Source: Emmonsiellopsis sp. PD_33 (taxonomy: Eukaryota; Ascomycota; Eurotiomycetes; Onygenales; Ajellomycetaceae). Taken from it: a DNA stretch of 64,000 nucleotides. Below the pieces are notes generated by a model that was given only the letters and a program-made list of their open reading frames with translations, searched no databases and was not told where the DNA came from. The stretch is taken from NCBI GenBank assembly GCA_032988165.1, contig JANTQF010000125.1, forward strand, positions 1 through 64,000, written 5' to 3'. Below, in pieces: positions 23,677 to 37,700 of this stretch; positions within the stretch are counted from its first letter, which is position 1, and each line of letters begins with the position of its first letter. Position numbers and translations under genes: made by a program.

Positions 23677-24100
23677 GCATTGTTATATATTATATAAGTT
23701 GATTTGAAGGTAAGGCTGAGATATCTATAATAATAGTGAGGAGAAAGTAGAGGGAAATGTAGAGTAAAGTATACTCTTATAGTTTTTCAAATGTGAGATA
23801 TAAAGGTAATTATAGTTAGTAAAATAAGAGAAAGAGAAAGGTATGCTACCATCTTAATGATTATAAAATGAAAGAAATAAAGAAAATTATAAAAAAGTAT
23901 AAAGATGCATTCAGATTCTAACTTACTACTCATATCAGTATTTAAACCATAAAAAGATAATTAATAAAGAAAATAAACTGACAAGTAGATACAGTCAAAT
24001 AAAGAAAATAAAGAAAAAATAAATGAAATAAGGAAATAAATGTAGTAATTAGATAATGACTATAAAACTTTTATCATGAGGAATTAGAGATTATAAAGTA
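23677..24100. other. AT-rich spacer
   Basis: Purine-rich on the plus strand (many AAAGAAA-type runs), with no frame or repeat match recognised. It may hold the decayed LTR of the copia-like relic or of the family D element. Confidence 0.4.
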
Positions 24101-26600
24101 TTTTCACCTCTACCTATATTTTCTTTCTTCTCACTGTTATTCTCCACTGGATCTACAGTATCTAATACTACCAGTATTTAATTATTATGAAGGTAAAATT
24201 TCTTTATCTGATTACCTATAGTGATATTACAGAATAGTGTGCTATTTAGCTCTTCAAAATGATAAATACTCTTCTTGTGATTTGCCTCTCACACATGATA
24301 TAGATTTAGTCATTGGAAGTTAAGTTTGATAGAATAAAATATTTCTATTTTGATGTCATGCAGAAGAATGAGATCTCCCATCTAAACTAAATTACATACT
24401 AATTACTTAATTTCATCAAATAGATTCTAATTTTTCTCTCATATGTACTATAGGTGAAAGGCTGCCTTCTCTAGATTTTCATTCTATCTCTTCAACTATT
24501 AAATCTGCATGTATATTAAGTTAGCATAAGAGTAAATGGTGTGCCATAGAAATATCTATTATATTAGAACTTCAAGCTTAATAGGGAGGATAGCATTATA
24601 ATTATATTATAGATAGAATGGCATTTCATCTATTAATTATTAAATAAAGATATAATCTACTTATAATATTAAATGAAAATGATTAACTTAATTCCTCCTA
24701 TCTGCAGTAAGCTTTACTAGTACATCTAAAATAGAGTAATAGCTACATTCAATCATGCTATTTGCCTTTACATTATATAGTAAAATTATTATTTATTTAA
24801 TATGATATTTAGTAGTAAGAATCTTAATTTACTTTTAATTTTCCAGTCTGTCATCACACATTATTTCTTAGAAATAATCATATTAGCATATGATATCTTC
24901 ATAAATGAACTAGGCCACATGTTTTACTTTAGTATGAGTAAGGGGCTGACCTTCAACCCAGTTAGTGAGGTCATTTCAAGTAATAATTACACATGATTTC
25001 TCTTGATTCTTTAGGAACTTAACAACATCAATACACTACTTATCCTATAGATAGTTATAGTGAGTCAGATACAGCAGTTCTTCAAGGCAATTACTTTCTC
25101 AAAATTGATACTCACAGTATTTCTTATAATATACCTTGACCTCACTAAATAAGTCTTCCCACTAATATCATTAAGAGATCTTATGGTTGGTTGCCTTACA
25201 GCCTTTATAATCAGACTTATTATACATTTAAGTAATAATTTCTTTCTACTCATTTGAATTATCTACCATACATCTTAGTAGAATCTCTTTACCTGACTAG
25301 TAAAATAAATGTTACTCATGTACCATATAGTTCAGTGCATACTTACACTATTTTAGGAAAACCTTGTGAGGAATATCATCAGGCTACTTTAGAATAATAA
25401 GATATCTAATAATCAATTTACTATAATTAGAATAAAATGATAAAAAAATATGAGATTCTTCACTATCAGTATCATCAAGAACATTAAAGTTAGAGATAGT
25501 AGTAAAAGCTATACTAATACAATTAAGCTTCATCTTAATGAATTTATTAATATCCTAATCCTCAGATACTTTATTATTAATAGATAATCATTAAGAAAGA
25601 TTATTAACAGCATTATGAATTCAATCAGAAATATAATGAACATCAAAATTGAACATTTAAATCCAGGCAAGCTAGTTAATTACTAGGATGCCAGGAAGAT
25701 CAGTAGCCATCTAGTTGAGCTGAGCAATCAAGATTTTCATATTAGTTTTAAAAATGAAGTGAACATCATACAGGTAATATTAATATTTTTTCAACATTTT
25801 GAGAATAACTTAGTATTCTTATTTTCCTATATTATACCTCACTTCCACTGGGCTCTAAATCCCACTCTTATATTAATAGGAATGAAGCTTTTTATTTCTA
25901 ATATCTCACTAACTCAGCATTTCTTCTTAGTTATACTTGCTAATATTAGTTGCAACCACAACATTCTCAGTACCTTTAAAATAATTAATGTAGTATAGAG
26001 TAGGAGTAGTCATTAATATCATCTTCAGAACTAATATAGCATTTAATTACTTAAATCTTCAGATGAAAAAGATGTTTTTCTTGAACAGTAAATAGATTAG
26101 GTTGGAAATGAGGATAAAGTTCAGAATCTAGATGTAATAGTATATATAAATACTGATGAAAATACAAGCTCTAAAGACCTCAGTCAGTTTAGACTACTTA
26201 ATAATTTTAATAATTTTAGTAGCCTCAGGGTAGCACCTATTAGCATTGATGATGTATTCAATGAGAATCATACTGAAATAGCTAAACTTAGATTTTGCAA
26301 TCTAAATGCATGTGTTTGATAGCTTGATACTAATCAGAATCTGATTCAGGTTTTAAAGATACTTTAAAATAAACTGGTGAATTTCTAATATAATCTTTTC
26401 ATTATTATATTAAAATTATGACTCTTTCACACTGACATCATCCATGAAGTTATCCACTTGATGAGGAATATTTGAATAAAGAATGCAAGTTATAATCTAA
26501 TAGAAAGTAACTATAGAATTCATGGCATTCTATAATAATATTATCTGATAAAAAAGGCTGATTAGAGTTTGAAAGACTATCATATTAATATTTGTTTTTC
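24100..26600 (-). pseudogene. Gypsy family D pol remnant (RT end, RNase H, integrase)
   Basis: Read on the minus strand from 26600 downward, fragments line up with Pol of a fungal Ty3/gypsy lineage different from A, B and C. RT palm: MIVFQTLIS near 26570, then NFMDDVSVKES near 26440, where the family has a (V/I)DD-type active site. RNase H spans about 26030-25600. The integrase zinc region lies at about 25270-25080 (NKSDYKGCKATNHK, then YYKKYCEYQF). The integrase core has CIDVVKF near 25030, MCDDRLEN near 24850 and NSMIECSYYSILD near 24780, giving plausible D, D and E residues. Remnants continue to about 24200. There are many stops and some shifts. The N-terminal half is lost at the junction with A2 near 26600. 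No LTRs were found. Confidence 0.7.
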
Positions 26601-27264
26601 ATAATCAGGCATCTAAGTGATAGTAGGTAGATGATTTGACATGCAGTAATCTAATACACCTGTGAATATATATATTCTTTACTTTACTATATTCTTTTAT
26701 TTCCTTTATTAAATATTAGTATTATAATTTAATCTATCATCTTACTTATTATTTACTTTAATATAATATTTTCTTATCTGAGCATCTATGATGTCTTCTA
26801 CTAGTTTATAAATACTTTATGCACTAGTTGCACTTTATTTTAGATTATCCAATTTGAATGTATATCTATATAGTTAGATGATTATTTTACTTTTTATATG
26901 TTACAACTATATAATATTATCTGAGTATAATATACTACTTTTCTTTGCTTCTTCCATGTTGTTGAGATACCATGTTATAGAAATTACTAATAAATGTACT
27001 TTAGTAGTTTAAAATAAAAAATATTAATTTGAAATAGCCCCCTAAACTCCCACATCATCTTATATGTATAGAGGACATGTGCTATTAAGCTCTCTCTCCT
27101 CTTCTAATCTCCTTATTTTATCTTCTTCTGTAGCCTTTTTTCTATACATACCTTTATGCTGTCTTCTACTGTTGCTACTTCTCCTCACACACTTAGCTAT
27201 CTATCTATTTCTATACTTCTCACTATTCTGATTCATCTTACTTCTACCCTCATTACTCTGATAT

Positions 27265-27367
27265 CTATCACTTAGTTAGCTGGAGATTTTGTACAGCTTG
27301 CAATGCAGGCCCTGGAGGATAATGATGATAATAAGAATAAGAATAAAAATGAGAAGGATAAAGATAA

Positions 27368-27401
<34 letters not shown>

Positions 27402-27860
27402 AAGACTGAGAAGGAGGAAGATAAGTGCTAAGAGAGATCCACTAAGAGCCTACACTTATTAAAATAATGTGAGAAGTATGTCTACTATCTAATCACTAAG
27501 ATTAGTATGAAGGCATTTTATTATCCTTCTAAGAATTTACATGTAATTTACTGTTTTTAATGTGCATAGTATCATCATCACTATAAAATAGTGAGTTTTT
27601 CCTATAGTTGATTTGAAATAGAAAATTAATTGCTAACTGTACTGTAGGTTCCCATTAATGTATATATAGATACTATGGAGTTAATTGATGTGACTGAGTA
27701 ATTAAATCACTTCAAAAATCTATTAGATAAGCTCAAGTATACTAGTACAATGTAGTTACTTTCTAGGATTTGACAGTAATAAGGCCAAGCAGCCATTTAA
27801 TATAAGAAAGTGTTGGAGGAGGCAGAGAGGTTATTTGATGTCATCTCAGTTCTCTATGTA
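27265..27860 (+). pseudogene. Antisense accessory ORF of family A (copy in A2)
   Basis: A coding-like frame opposite to A2 gag-pol, between chromodomain and LTR. In order: LAGDFVQLAMQALEDN, an Asn/Lys/Asp low-complexity run over the microsatellite, a Cys/His/Tyr-rich part (CEKYVYYLITK, then YHHHYKIVSF), and a Leu/Lys/Arg-rich C-terminal helix-like part (KKVLEEAERLFDVISVLY). The frame stays constant for about 590 bp with stops of the CAG-to-TAG and CGA-to-TGA kind. It ends at GTAAGT (27859-27864), with TTCTAAC and an AG some 50 bp further, resembling a short fungal intron. A1 and A3 share the pattern. No homologous family is recognised. It may be a captured host exon or an antisense regulatory gene. 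Confidence 0.55.
27368..27399. repeat. (AAT)n microsatellite in A2
   Basis: About ten AAT units, the inverted counterpart of 10447-10476; encodes Asn in the antisense ORF. Confidence 0.85.
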
Positions 27861-28199
27861 AGTAGTATAATTATCTTATTTTAATGTACTTAATTAATTC
27901 TAACTTTAATAGAAATAGTCTGTCTCTCTGAGCTAGATGTAGTGTGCACTCCAGTTTTTTCTTTAATATTTTCAGTTTGTTTTAACCTACTACATCCTTC
28001 AAGACTTTTAATATTAATATAAAATAATGAGATTTAAAGTGTTTTTTAGGAACTTATCCTTCCTCTTCTTCTCATTTTATATGCAGGTTGATTATCACTT
28101 GAGTCAACAGTACTTCAACTTTATTACTTTATAACTAAACTGCACATTAAACTCATTAATTAGATTCTACATATTTTCAAGATTTTCTACATTCTCTCA

Positions 28200-31100
28200 G
28201 AAATTCTCTATCTTTATTATATTTTTCCAGCACACAAGATATTACTAGCTATTAAAATAGTTATATTTCTCTAAAATTTCTTTAATCTTAAACTCCTCAA
28301 CTTCATCTATCATCATTAATTTGGCCTTCAGGATTTTACTGTGCTGCACATGGTATGATTCAAGTAATGAGACATGAAAAATAGAATGTATATCTTTATA
28401 TTATAATATAAGTTTTAGTTTGTATGCTTATTTTCCTTACTTATCAATGATTTTGAAAGGATCAAGTTGATAATAATTGAGCTTCAGACTTAGATATAAT
28501 ATGCTGATATTTTTTGAGTATAACATAATCTAATCCTCAACTATGAAATACTTCTTCTTATAACATTAATTATAGTATTTCTTCTGTGTTTTCTGGGCCT
28601 TCAGAAGAGATTCTCATAGATCATTTTATATTTCTCTTATATAATATATATATTCTATTACCTTCTGCACTTCTTCCTCCTTCATGTTAATGTCTAGTTT
28701 AACATTAAGATATAGTTTAGGTTAAAAACCTATTAGCACTTTCATAGGAAACATCTTAAGAATACTATATATAGAGGTATTATAGGAGAACTGTGCTAGC
28801 AGCAACTATCTAGCCTAGTCATTCTAATAGAAGTTATAGTAAATATGTAGGTAGTACTCAAGCATTTAATTCTACCTCTCAGTTTAGCTATTCATTTAAG
28901 GGTGAAACACAGTCATTAATCATTAGCATACTTTCAGAAGGTAGTAGAGTATTAACTAGTATTTATTAGAGCTGAATATTCCAGCACAGTCCATTACTTA
29001 ATGATGTAAGTAATCAAAAAATCTGGTAAAGATGTCAAATATTAGATTTATAAGCTCTAATACACTTATACCTTTATTAACTAATTTATAAACTATATAC
29101 TTGATTAATTTATCTATAAATACTATGATTGAATTATAAACCTTGCCATTCCACTTGAATGATAGAAGTTTGACAATGAAATTCATTATTATTATTTCAA
29201 AAGAAGAGGTAAGAATAGAAAGTAGTTCTAATTGATCATATTTCTTATAATAGTACATCTTAACCTATTAATAGATATTATAGATGCACATATATTTCTA
29301 AATATCTATTATTATATCATATTAAAAGTATTTTCTTCAGACATACTCAAAAGTGCACTCAACATCAAAATATCCCCATTAAGGATCATTATAATTTAAT
29401 TTTATGATCTCATCCCTTATCACTTGATCTATAAAGATAGAAATGCAACCTTTATAATAAAGTAGATTATCTTAGTTAGTCATCTAATTTAAGCATTTAA
29501 TTTTATTTATTTTGTCTGCTTTCATTCTTCTGTGCATCTTAGCATGCTTAGTATCCTGAGCTTGCATATGACATAGAAATTCCATAATAGGTTTAGTAAG
29601 GAAGGATTTATAAGCTATATCAGATTTCATGATTATATTGATTAATATCTATAATACTAGATAAGCTAGCTTTTTTGTATTGCTAGTAATATATCTCTTA
29701 TCTGCACATGCATTTTAATATGTGTAGGAAGCAAGTACATCAATGCAAATTATATTTTCCTTATTATTTAATAATTTTAAATGCATTATTATATTAGTTA
29801 TTTACTGACTGAGGTTTTTCAGTTGTATCTGCATATCTATATCTAGTATTTAAAACATTCCTTAAAGAAGCTTTTTTTAAATTATTAATAATAGTATTTA
29901 TCTTAAAGTATTTTCTTTATAATTAGAATAATGACTAGATGTATCTACAGGATTCTTCATTTCTAAATGATACTTAATAATAAAGTTGAATGTAGAGAGT
30001 ATTTCTATTCATTATATCTAACATTCTATTAACTCTATTATCATTATAAATTGCTGTAAGTTGGTATGGTCAGATAAAACTATCATGAGGAAATATACAC
30101 TATATAGATAGTAATATTATTACTTAAATGCTATGAGGATAGTAAGAAGTTTCTAATCATATATACTATAATTATACTCTGCTAGTAATAAGCCTTATAA
30201 GTAGTATGTAACTAGATGCCATTATTCATCATTTAGATCTAATTGTAAGAGGATCACATCCAGTATGAAATCTAATACATTTAGCTCCATTCAGAGTTTT
30301 CAATTCAGGTTAAAATGCATGAGAATCAGAGCCTTTATAAATATACTTTTTAGCTCTTAAAAAGCTTTCTATATATTAGTATTAAGAAGGATCATCTTTC
30401 AGTTCTAGCCTTTCTATATTATACTCTTTATAAGTGTAGATAAGGGCTGTGCTTTTACTGTAAATCTATCTATAAAATAGTAGTAAAAATTTATAAACTC
30501 TAAAAATATCTAAATGTTATAGATACACTTAGATTTCAGCCAGGAGAGAATAATATTAATTCAGCTCTATTCTATCTTAATATTATTTGTACTGATCATA
30601 AAGCTGAGGAAATTAATATAATTCACATGAAATATATATTTATTAAATTTTATATATAATTTGTAGGTATATAAGTGTTCTAGCATCATATACACATACT
30701 TACAGTACTCTTTCTCTAAGTTCAAATAGATAATAATATCATTTAGGTAGATAACACAGTAGATATTTAGAAGATTATTTAAAGTCTTATTAATATAAAA
30801 TTGAAATATTACTAATATATTTATAAGTTCAAAAAGAACTATTTAATATTTAAAATAATTATAATATGTTTGAAAAGCTATTTTTCACTCATCATCTTTA
30901 TGTATGTATAGTTAGTAATATGTATTATAAAGATTTAACTATAAGTAGACCTTTATGCTGGCTAGCCTGTCAATTATTTTACTAATTAAGGGGAGAGGAT
31001 ATTAATTCTTTATACTAATAATATTAAGCTCATAGTAATCTATATAAAGGTGTATGATTCCATCTTTTTTCAGAATGAAAAATATTAGTATACCTACAGG

Positions 31101-32928
31101 GCTTTTTAATAGGTATATCCATTTTTTTTCAGATTAGATTCTAGGTATTCATGTAGCACCTCTAGTTCTTTAATGGAGAAATTATAGATTAATTAGTAGG
31201 AATTTTTTTTTTAGATATTAAATTAATTGAATGATCATGTTGTATATGTTTTAGAAGTAATTTTACTATAATTTCTAAGAAAATATTTTTATATTCATAG
31301 TAAGCTTCTAGTATTACTAGCTCCTCATCTAGAATTACACTGAACAGAGTAATTAGTTTATCTTTCTCTAATTAATATAAGTAGATAATATAAGCTATAC
31401 ATTTAACTCTAACTACTACATTCATCTATTTTATAATGATGATCTTAATATTATCAACATATAGTATATAGTATATTTAGTGTGATTTTAATCATTAAAT
31501 GTTAGAATCCACAGCCTTGAACTAGGGGAATTCTAGAATGATATTATAATCTTTTATATCTACTACTTCAAAGTGAAAGCTCTGATCATGAGAGAGTCTC
31601 TTATCATTAATTATATATATATACATCTCATATTAATTATAGGTTATGATCTAATGTTCATTAATTATACTGATTCAATATAAATCTTTACTATCTTTTT
31701 CAAAATATACTTTTATTTATTTCTAGCTAATAAAATTTGCTTCTACACTCAAGTTAATAAGTGCTCAGACAATGACTAACTCTTGAGAAGTCTCTAATTA
31801 TATCTTAATTATCATTATTTCTTTATTATATCTCTATTCTATTTTATTTACTTTCAGCACTACAGCAGTGCTCAGCACTAAGAGATCTAGTTTTTTAACT
31901 TATACTTCTTCATGCACTTTTTAGGATGGAGTTCCCAGTAGTTATTAAGGATATAACCTAGTTTATCATAGTGAGAGCACTTAGAGTGAGAGGTAAACTT
32001 AGATTATAAGGATTAACCTTCAAGTATGTGATTTAGAGATTTTTTCCTTTCAGAATTCATTTTTATCTGGAAATCAAAAGACTTCTTCTTATATGATGAA
32101 TTTACAGTGATTTCTTACTTAAATAAGAATAGTTTTTGATCATTATAATATTACTCTACTTTATATAGAAATACTAATATCTCTTCATAATCCTTAGAGT
32201 CTCCCTTTATTAGATGTACATGAATTTAGATTTCCTCTCAGGTAGTAATTCATTAGGTTAGAACTATACTATTTCTTTTAGATCTTATAGGGCAGATGTT
32301 TCTCCAGATTGAGAAGATGGTAAAATTTCAGATAGATTGATTATTCTATTATTATATACTTATATATTTTTTGATTGATTACTGTTGAAGTGCATCTAGA
32401 TTCATAAGATGTAGTTATAACTATATATAGATGTCTTTCCAGATGAATAGTAAATTCTCTAAATTTATTTTATAATTCTTATGAAAAGTATTTTATTAGT
32501 AGAGAGGTTTCATGATGAGCTTCTACATAGCATTCTAAATGTGATGTTTTTTAATGATATAATAGTCTTCATTATATTTAAATTTTATTTCAGTTTAGAT
32601 GATGAAATCTTCAAGCTCTGACATGCTTTTTTCTTGATATTTAGAGGATATATCAATCTTTAGATGAATAATTTGATAGAGTAACTAAGTCATTTCTGTA
32701 TGAAATCTTTTTAAGGTTTGATTTTAAGTTGTGGTTTTCTTCTGCATAATTAGTATAGCTATCTCTTAATTTATTAATTCATCTTATACTAGCTAGTCCT
32801 TCAGCATCTTTATTATATACTCTACCTTTTGAATTTTCCATTGCATCTATAGCTCTTTGATGTGTTCTTAAATTACACATAGTTGTATAGCAGGTAAGTA
32901 TGAGTCTTCATTGTCTAACCCTTTATTA
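28200..32928 (-). pseudogene. Family A gag-pol remnant in A2
   Basis: Decayed coding region read from 32928 down. It has the Gag body, a zinc-knuckle region near 31890-31960, reverse transcriptase with the active-site region near 30735, RNase H near 30200, and integrase. The longest surviving frame (28998-29258) carries the start of the integrase core (NFIVKLLSFKWNGKVYNSI) preceded by the conserved YDQLELL linker. Chromodomain-like sequence lies near 28200-28330. Order and content match A4. Many stops and the interrupting solo LTR make it inactive. Confidence 0.75.
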
Positions 32929-33256
32929 TGTAATGTGTAAAGAAGACTGCATGTCACATATAGATTAACTGTGCTCTTAGATCTCAGATTAGATCTTGGA
33001 TCTTAGACCTTGAGCTCAGCAGTGTGCCTGGCAGTGTGCCTGGCAATGCACATGTAGTGCACACTTAGTAGCTAGCTATTGATATATATGCTATATAGGT
33101 TTCTTATAAAAAGAATCAGCAAACAGTCTTATTACTATATGACCCCTATATTTAAAATATACATACATTTTTATCTGTCTATTCCCATCACACTGTTCAA
33201 CAACTCATAGTCTATCTTTTCAAATTAAAGCCTTATATTCAACACTGAATATTACA
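32929..33256 (+). repeat. Solo family A LTR inside A2
   Basis: 328-bp LTR, TGTAATGTGTAAAG to GAATATTACA, in the opposite orientation to its host A2. Flanks are TATTA (32924-32928) and TATTG (33257-33261), a 5-bp target duplication with one transition. The A2 leader and gag sequence continue smoothly on either side. A lone LTR with duplications indicates insertion of a full element followed by LTR-LTR recombination. Confidence 0.88.
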
Positions 33257-33468
33257 TATTGCCTGCAGTTGATTTGCAGTCAGATTCCTGCAGAGGATCC
33301 TATAGAGATTTAAGTTATAGTTTGTTGTTGCTGATCTCTTGCTGTGCAGAGAGGTCAACACACACTTGAGAAGTTCTTCTATAATTATTCATAATTTTTT
33401 TATAAGCTATCTTGTTATTGTTCATTTATTTCTGATGGATTATTCACTCAGGGGTGAGCAAATAGAAC

Positions 33469-33785
33469 TGTAATATTCAGTGTTGAATATAAGGCTTTTA
33501 ATTTGAAAAGGTGGACTATAAGTTGTTGAACAGTGTGATAGGAATAGATAGGTAAAAATATATGTATATTTCAAATATAAAGGTTATATAGTAATAGGAC
33601 TGTTTGCTGGTTCTTTTCATAAGAAACCTGTACAGCATATATATCAATAGCTAGGTACTAAGTGTGCACTACATGCACATTGCCAGGCACACTGCCAGGC
33701 ACACTGCTGAGCCCAAGGTCTGAGATTCAAAATCTAAGAGTATAGTTAATCTACATATAATATATGATCTTCTTTATGTGTTACA
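33469..33785 (-). repeat. 5' LTR of A2
   Basis: 317-bp family A LTR on the minus strand; on the plus strand it begins TGTAATATTCAG and ends GTGTTACA. The AGCAAACAG segment proposed for self-priming is intact here (as CTGTTTGCT on the plus strand near 33600). Confidence 0.88.
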
Positions 33786-34451
33786 GCTGTGATACTATCA
33801 GCACTGATATTAGCCTGTTTTTCCTCTTATATAGTTATAATTTTAAGGTCTTTAATCTTGCTGAAACATCTGAATCTTCTACCTTACTTTACAGTTCAAT
33901 CTAAATTATAAATATTATTATCTTGAAACTTCAGCAAGCCTGTAAGTAGGCTAAATCCTTCATAGCTAGCACCTAGTAAGACTAATAGAATTGTGTGAAT
34001 ACCTGCTGAAATCCTGCTAAATACTATAAAGTAGATAATAAGATTTAATTAGACCTCTGAAATATCACTACTGATTGCCTGTCTTGCATGCTTGACTACT
34101 AATATGCTAAATATACTGTCATTAAAGTTCTGAGGAATCATAACTATTACCTTAACATGCTACCTAAGATTCATAATGTATTTCACATGAATTTACTCTG
34201 TAAGGCCTCTACTAACTTATTCTCTTTGCAGGAAGTTACTAACTGGCATCTGCCTAACATCATTAGAAAAGATAATAAGATGAAATATGAGATAGAGGCC
34301 ATCCTTAATTACTACTATAATAAATAAGAGTTCTAGTATCTAGTGAAATAGCTTAGCTATGAAGTACCTTCATGGGAACCAACCTCTACCCTACAAGACA
34401 CTGCTGTATTTACTCACTATGAAGAGCTATATCTATCTGATAAAACTCTAC
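33786..34451 (+). pseudogene. Chromovirus fragment B3, left part (integrase end and chromodomain)
   Basis: Matches B1 from about 22430 to 23083, that is the last part of integrase through the chromodomain (EMKYEIEAIL-like near 34280). It is 5' truncated exactly at the outer end of the A2 LTR, and on the right it is split by B2 at TCTAC (34447-34451). Frames are broken. It is more AT-rich than B1 or B2, so it is the oldest B copy in the window. Confidence 0.85.
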
Positions 34452-34705
34452 TGTAATGGGTGTGCTCTGATAAGCAGATCATGCAAGCTATACACTAGAA
34501 TCAAGATTATAATTACTAGAGAAAGGAAGGAAAAAGGAAAAGGAATCACAAGATTGTGCAATATAAACAGAAGGGAATTATGTGAGGTCAGAGTAGATAA
34601 ACATTCATATGAAGGCCTGGTTGGAGGCATCTAATTAGGCAGTTAGAGATTGGGTGAAGTTTGGGCAAGCTATGAATATAGGGTATAAGAGTGTAGCCCT
34701 TCACA
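34452..34705 (-). repeat. 3' LTR of B2
   Basis: 254 bp; on the plus strand TGTAATGGGTG to GTAGCCCTTCACA, the reverse complement of the TGTGAAGGGC-type LTR. Pyrimidine run TTATCCCCCCCTATT after it is the complement of the polypurine tract. Confidence 0.93.
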
Positions 34706-34710
34706 TTATC

Positions 34711-37700
34711 CCCCCCTATTCAGATTTGAAGGGTGAGTGGGAGGGGTCAGAAAATTGGATGTAGGGTAGTGCAGGTAGAGTCTCATTGGGCAGGTGCAGC
34801 TCTTTATAACAGGCAAGCACAGTGGTGTCTTACAGAGTAGAGGTCAGTTCCCATGAAGGGGCTTCATATCCAAGCCACTTCACTAGGTACTAGAATTCTC
34901 ATCCATGATAGTAGTAGTTGAGGATGGCTTCAATCTCATATTCTACCTCATTGTCTTCCCCAATGGTGCCAGGTGGATGCCAGTTGATGATCTCTTATGA
35001 GAGGAACAGGTCAGTGGAGACTTTACAGAGCAGGTTCATGTGAAACACATTGTAAATCCCAGGCAGCATGTCAAGGTAATAGTTATGGCTTCTTAGGACT
35101 TCAACAATGATGTACTTGGCATATCAGTAGTTAAGTGTGCAAGATAGGTGATCAGTCATAATGTTTCAGAGGTCTAGCTAGATCTTATCATCTACCTTGT
35201 AGTGTTTAGTGGGATTTCAGCAGGCATTTATGTGGTTCTATTGGTCCTGCTGGGCACTGGCCATGGAGGATTCAGCTTACTTACAGGCTTGCTGGAGTTT
35301 CAAAATGATGATGTCCACAATTTAGATTGAACTACAAGATAAAGTGGAAGGTTCAGATGATTCAGTAAGATTAAGAACTTTAAGATTATAATCATGTAAG
35401 AGGAAAAATAGGTTAACATTAGTGCTAATAGTGTTGCAGCCATTGATTGCAAGTTCAGCATGCAGGAGGAGTTCATTCCAGTTGTTCTGGGCATATAAAT
35501 AGAACTTTTAGAGGTAGTTCTTAGTTGTCTGGATCATACATTCAGTGCTACTGTTAGTTTCAGGGTGATAGGCAGTCAAGAGGTGCCAGAAGATTTTGAG
35601 GAGCTGGCAGATTTAGCTCCAGACAGCTCCAACAAACTAGATCTTACAGTTCAAAATAATTATATAGGGTAGATCATGCTGGTAATAAAATAGACTTCAG
35701 AGGAAGGCTTTAGCCACTGCAGGTACATCTATCTTCACACAGGATTTAAGGATAACACCTTTGCTGAGGCAGTCAATAATGATAAGAATATTCTTGTAGT
35801 TATTACTCATAGGAAGGTCTACTGTAAAATCAATGGTGACATTGCATCAGACACATTCAGAAATCAGAAGAGATTTGAGTAGACCTTAGTAGTAGTCCTG
35901 CCAGGCAATGACAGATCAGCAGACATTGCAGTTCCAAATGAACTATTAGATGCTCTGAGACATATTGGGCCAGTAGAAATCTCAGAATAAAATTCAGTAG
36001 AGTACTTTGCAGCCCAGGTGGCTGGTCATCAGAGAATCATGAGTTTTTTGTATGATTCAGGTGCATAATAGTTCTGAATTAGGAACTCACTGCCTCCTCT
36101 GGAAGCATAGTTAGGAGTCAGGGTCTACAGAGCATTTAGTGATATCAATATGAGCCTGGAGTTCAGACAGAAAATAGCAAGCTTTATCTCAGATGATCTG
36201 GGTCATCATTTGAAGGCATTCATCAGAGATGGCAGTAGTGTCCCAGAGTCCCTAGAGCAGGGATGAGGCAGTCACAATTAGCAGGGTGACAGATGAGGCA
36301 TATATTACTCTATGTGGCATTACTTTGAATTCTTTGAGGGTCTATAGATCTAGTAGTCTCTATTTGCAGTTTGCTCAGCAGGCATTGGAGTCTTCAGAAG
36401 GTATATCCTATTCATGTCAGGAAAGGGTGTCAGCCATGGAGTTCTCTGTGCCAGGGCAGTAATGAATCATAAAATGAAAGTGGCTGAGGAATTCAGCCCA
36501 GTACATCTGACATTTAAAGAGTTTATAGGTTATTATGAAATATCAGAGGTTCTTATAATTTATGACAATTTCAAAGTCTTTCATACTGCAGAGTTCAGAG
36601 TCCCACTCTTCTAGATATTAGATAATGGTGAGAAGTTCCTTGTCATAGATCTCATAGTTGGCTTTAGCAGAGCTGAGCTTCTTGAACATGAATGCACAGG
36701 GTCACAAGATACCTTCATTATCCCATTGCATGAGAGCACTGCCTGTGATGTAACCAGAAAAGTCTGTTTCAACCATCATTGAATGATCAGGGTTAAATGT
36801 AATGAGCATTGAGGTGAAGACAAATATCTGTTTAAGGTGTGTAAATACCTTGTCTGCCTCCTTAGATCATAGAAACTGCTGGTCTTTGCATGTGAGGTCA
36901 GTCAGTAATTAGATGATGTCAGAAAAATCCTAAATGAAGTATCAGTAGAAATTCACAAATTCTAGAAAGTCTTACACACCTTTTATGGTTGTAGGGGCCT
37001 CCCATTTGAGAATAGTGGCAATCTTCTTAGGGTTCATATGGACTCCCTTCCCCACCTCTATAATGAAGCTGAGGTAGGTCATCTCTCAGACTTTAAAGGC
37101 AGACTTATTGATGTCAATCAGAAGACTGTATTTATAGAGGTAAGTGAGGACTTTTTAGATGTGCTCTTAATGCTACTTGCAGGATCCATTGGTGAAGATG
37201 AGAATGTCATTAAGGTAGGTAGAAGCAAATTCATCTAAGTAATTCTATAAGGCCTAGTTGATGTATTTCTGGAAGGTGCTCAGAACATTTATGAGGCCAA
37301 AGGGGATGACTGTCCATTCAAATAAATCATATCTCATGTAAAAGATGATTAGCCATTCATCTCCTTCTGCAATTCAGATCTTATAGAATGTAGAAATGAC
37401 ATTCAGCTTTATGAACTACTTGACTTAGCTGATTCATTTAAGAGTCTTATTGATTAACAGCAGCAGGTAATGATCTTTTTAGATGAGGTAGTTGAGACTC
37501 TGATAGTCAACACAGAACTAGAGGCCTTCATCTAGCTTTTTCACAAAGAGCATGAGTGTGCCTATGGGTGAATTGCTAACTCAGATGAAACCCTTATCCA
37601 GAAGGTTATTAAGAGTCTTGTAGAGTACAAGCAGTTCATCACACAACATGTTGTATAGTGATCTTCAGAGCAGCTAAGGGTCTTTATCATCTATCTTCTC

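Larger units (their letters stand above)
26600..33785 (-). mobile_element. Chromovirus family A, copy A2 (minus strand)
   Basis: An inverted counterpart of A1. It has a 5' LTR (33469-33785), a leader (33257-33468), gag, pol, a chromodomain and the extra 3' region with the antisense ORF. Its 3' end is lost near 26600, where family D begins, so no 3' LTR is present. A solo A LTR (32929-33256) is inserted near the start of gag. The outer end of the 5' LTR at 33785 directly meets family B sequence (B3), so A2 inserted into B3. The expected second copy of the target duplication (GCTGT at 33786-33790) cannot be checked because of the truncation. Confidence 0.85.
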
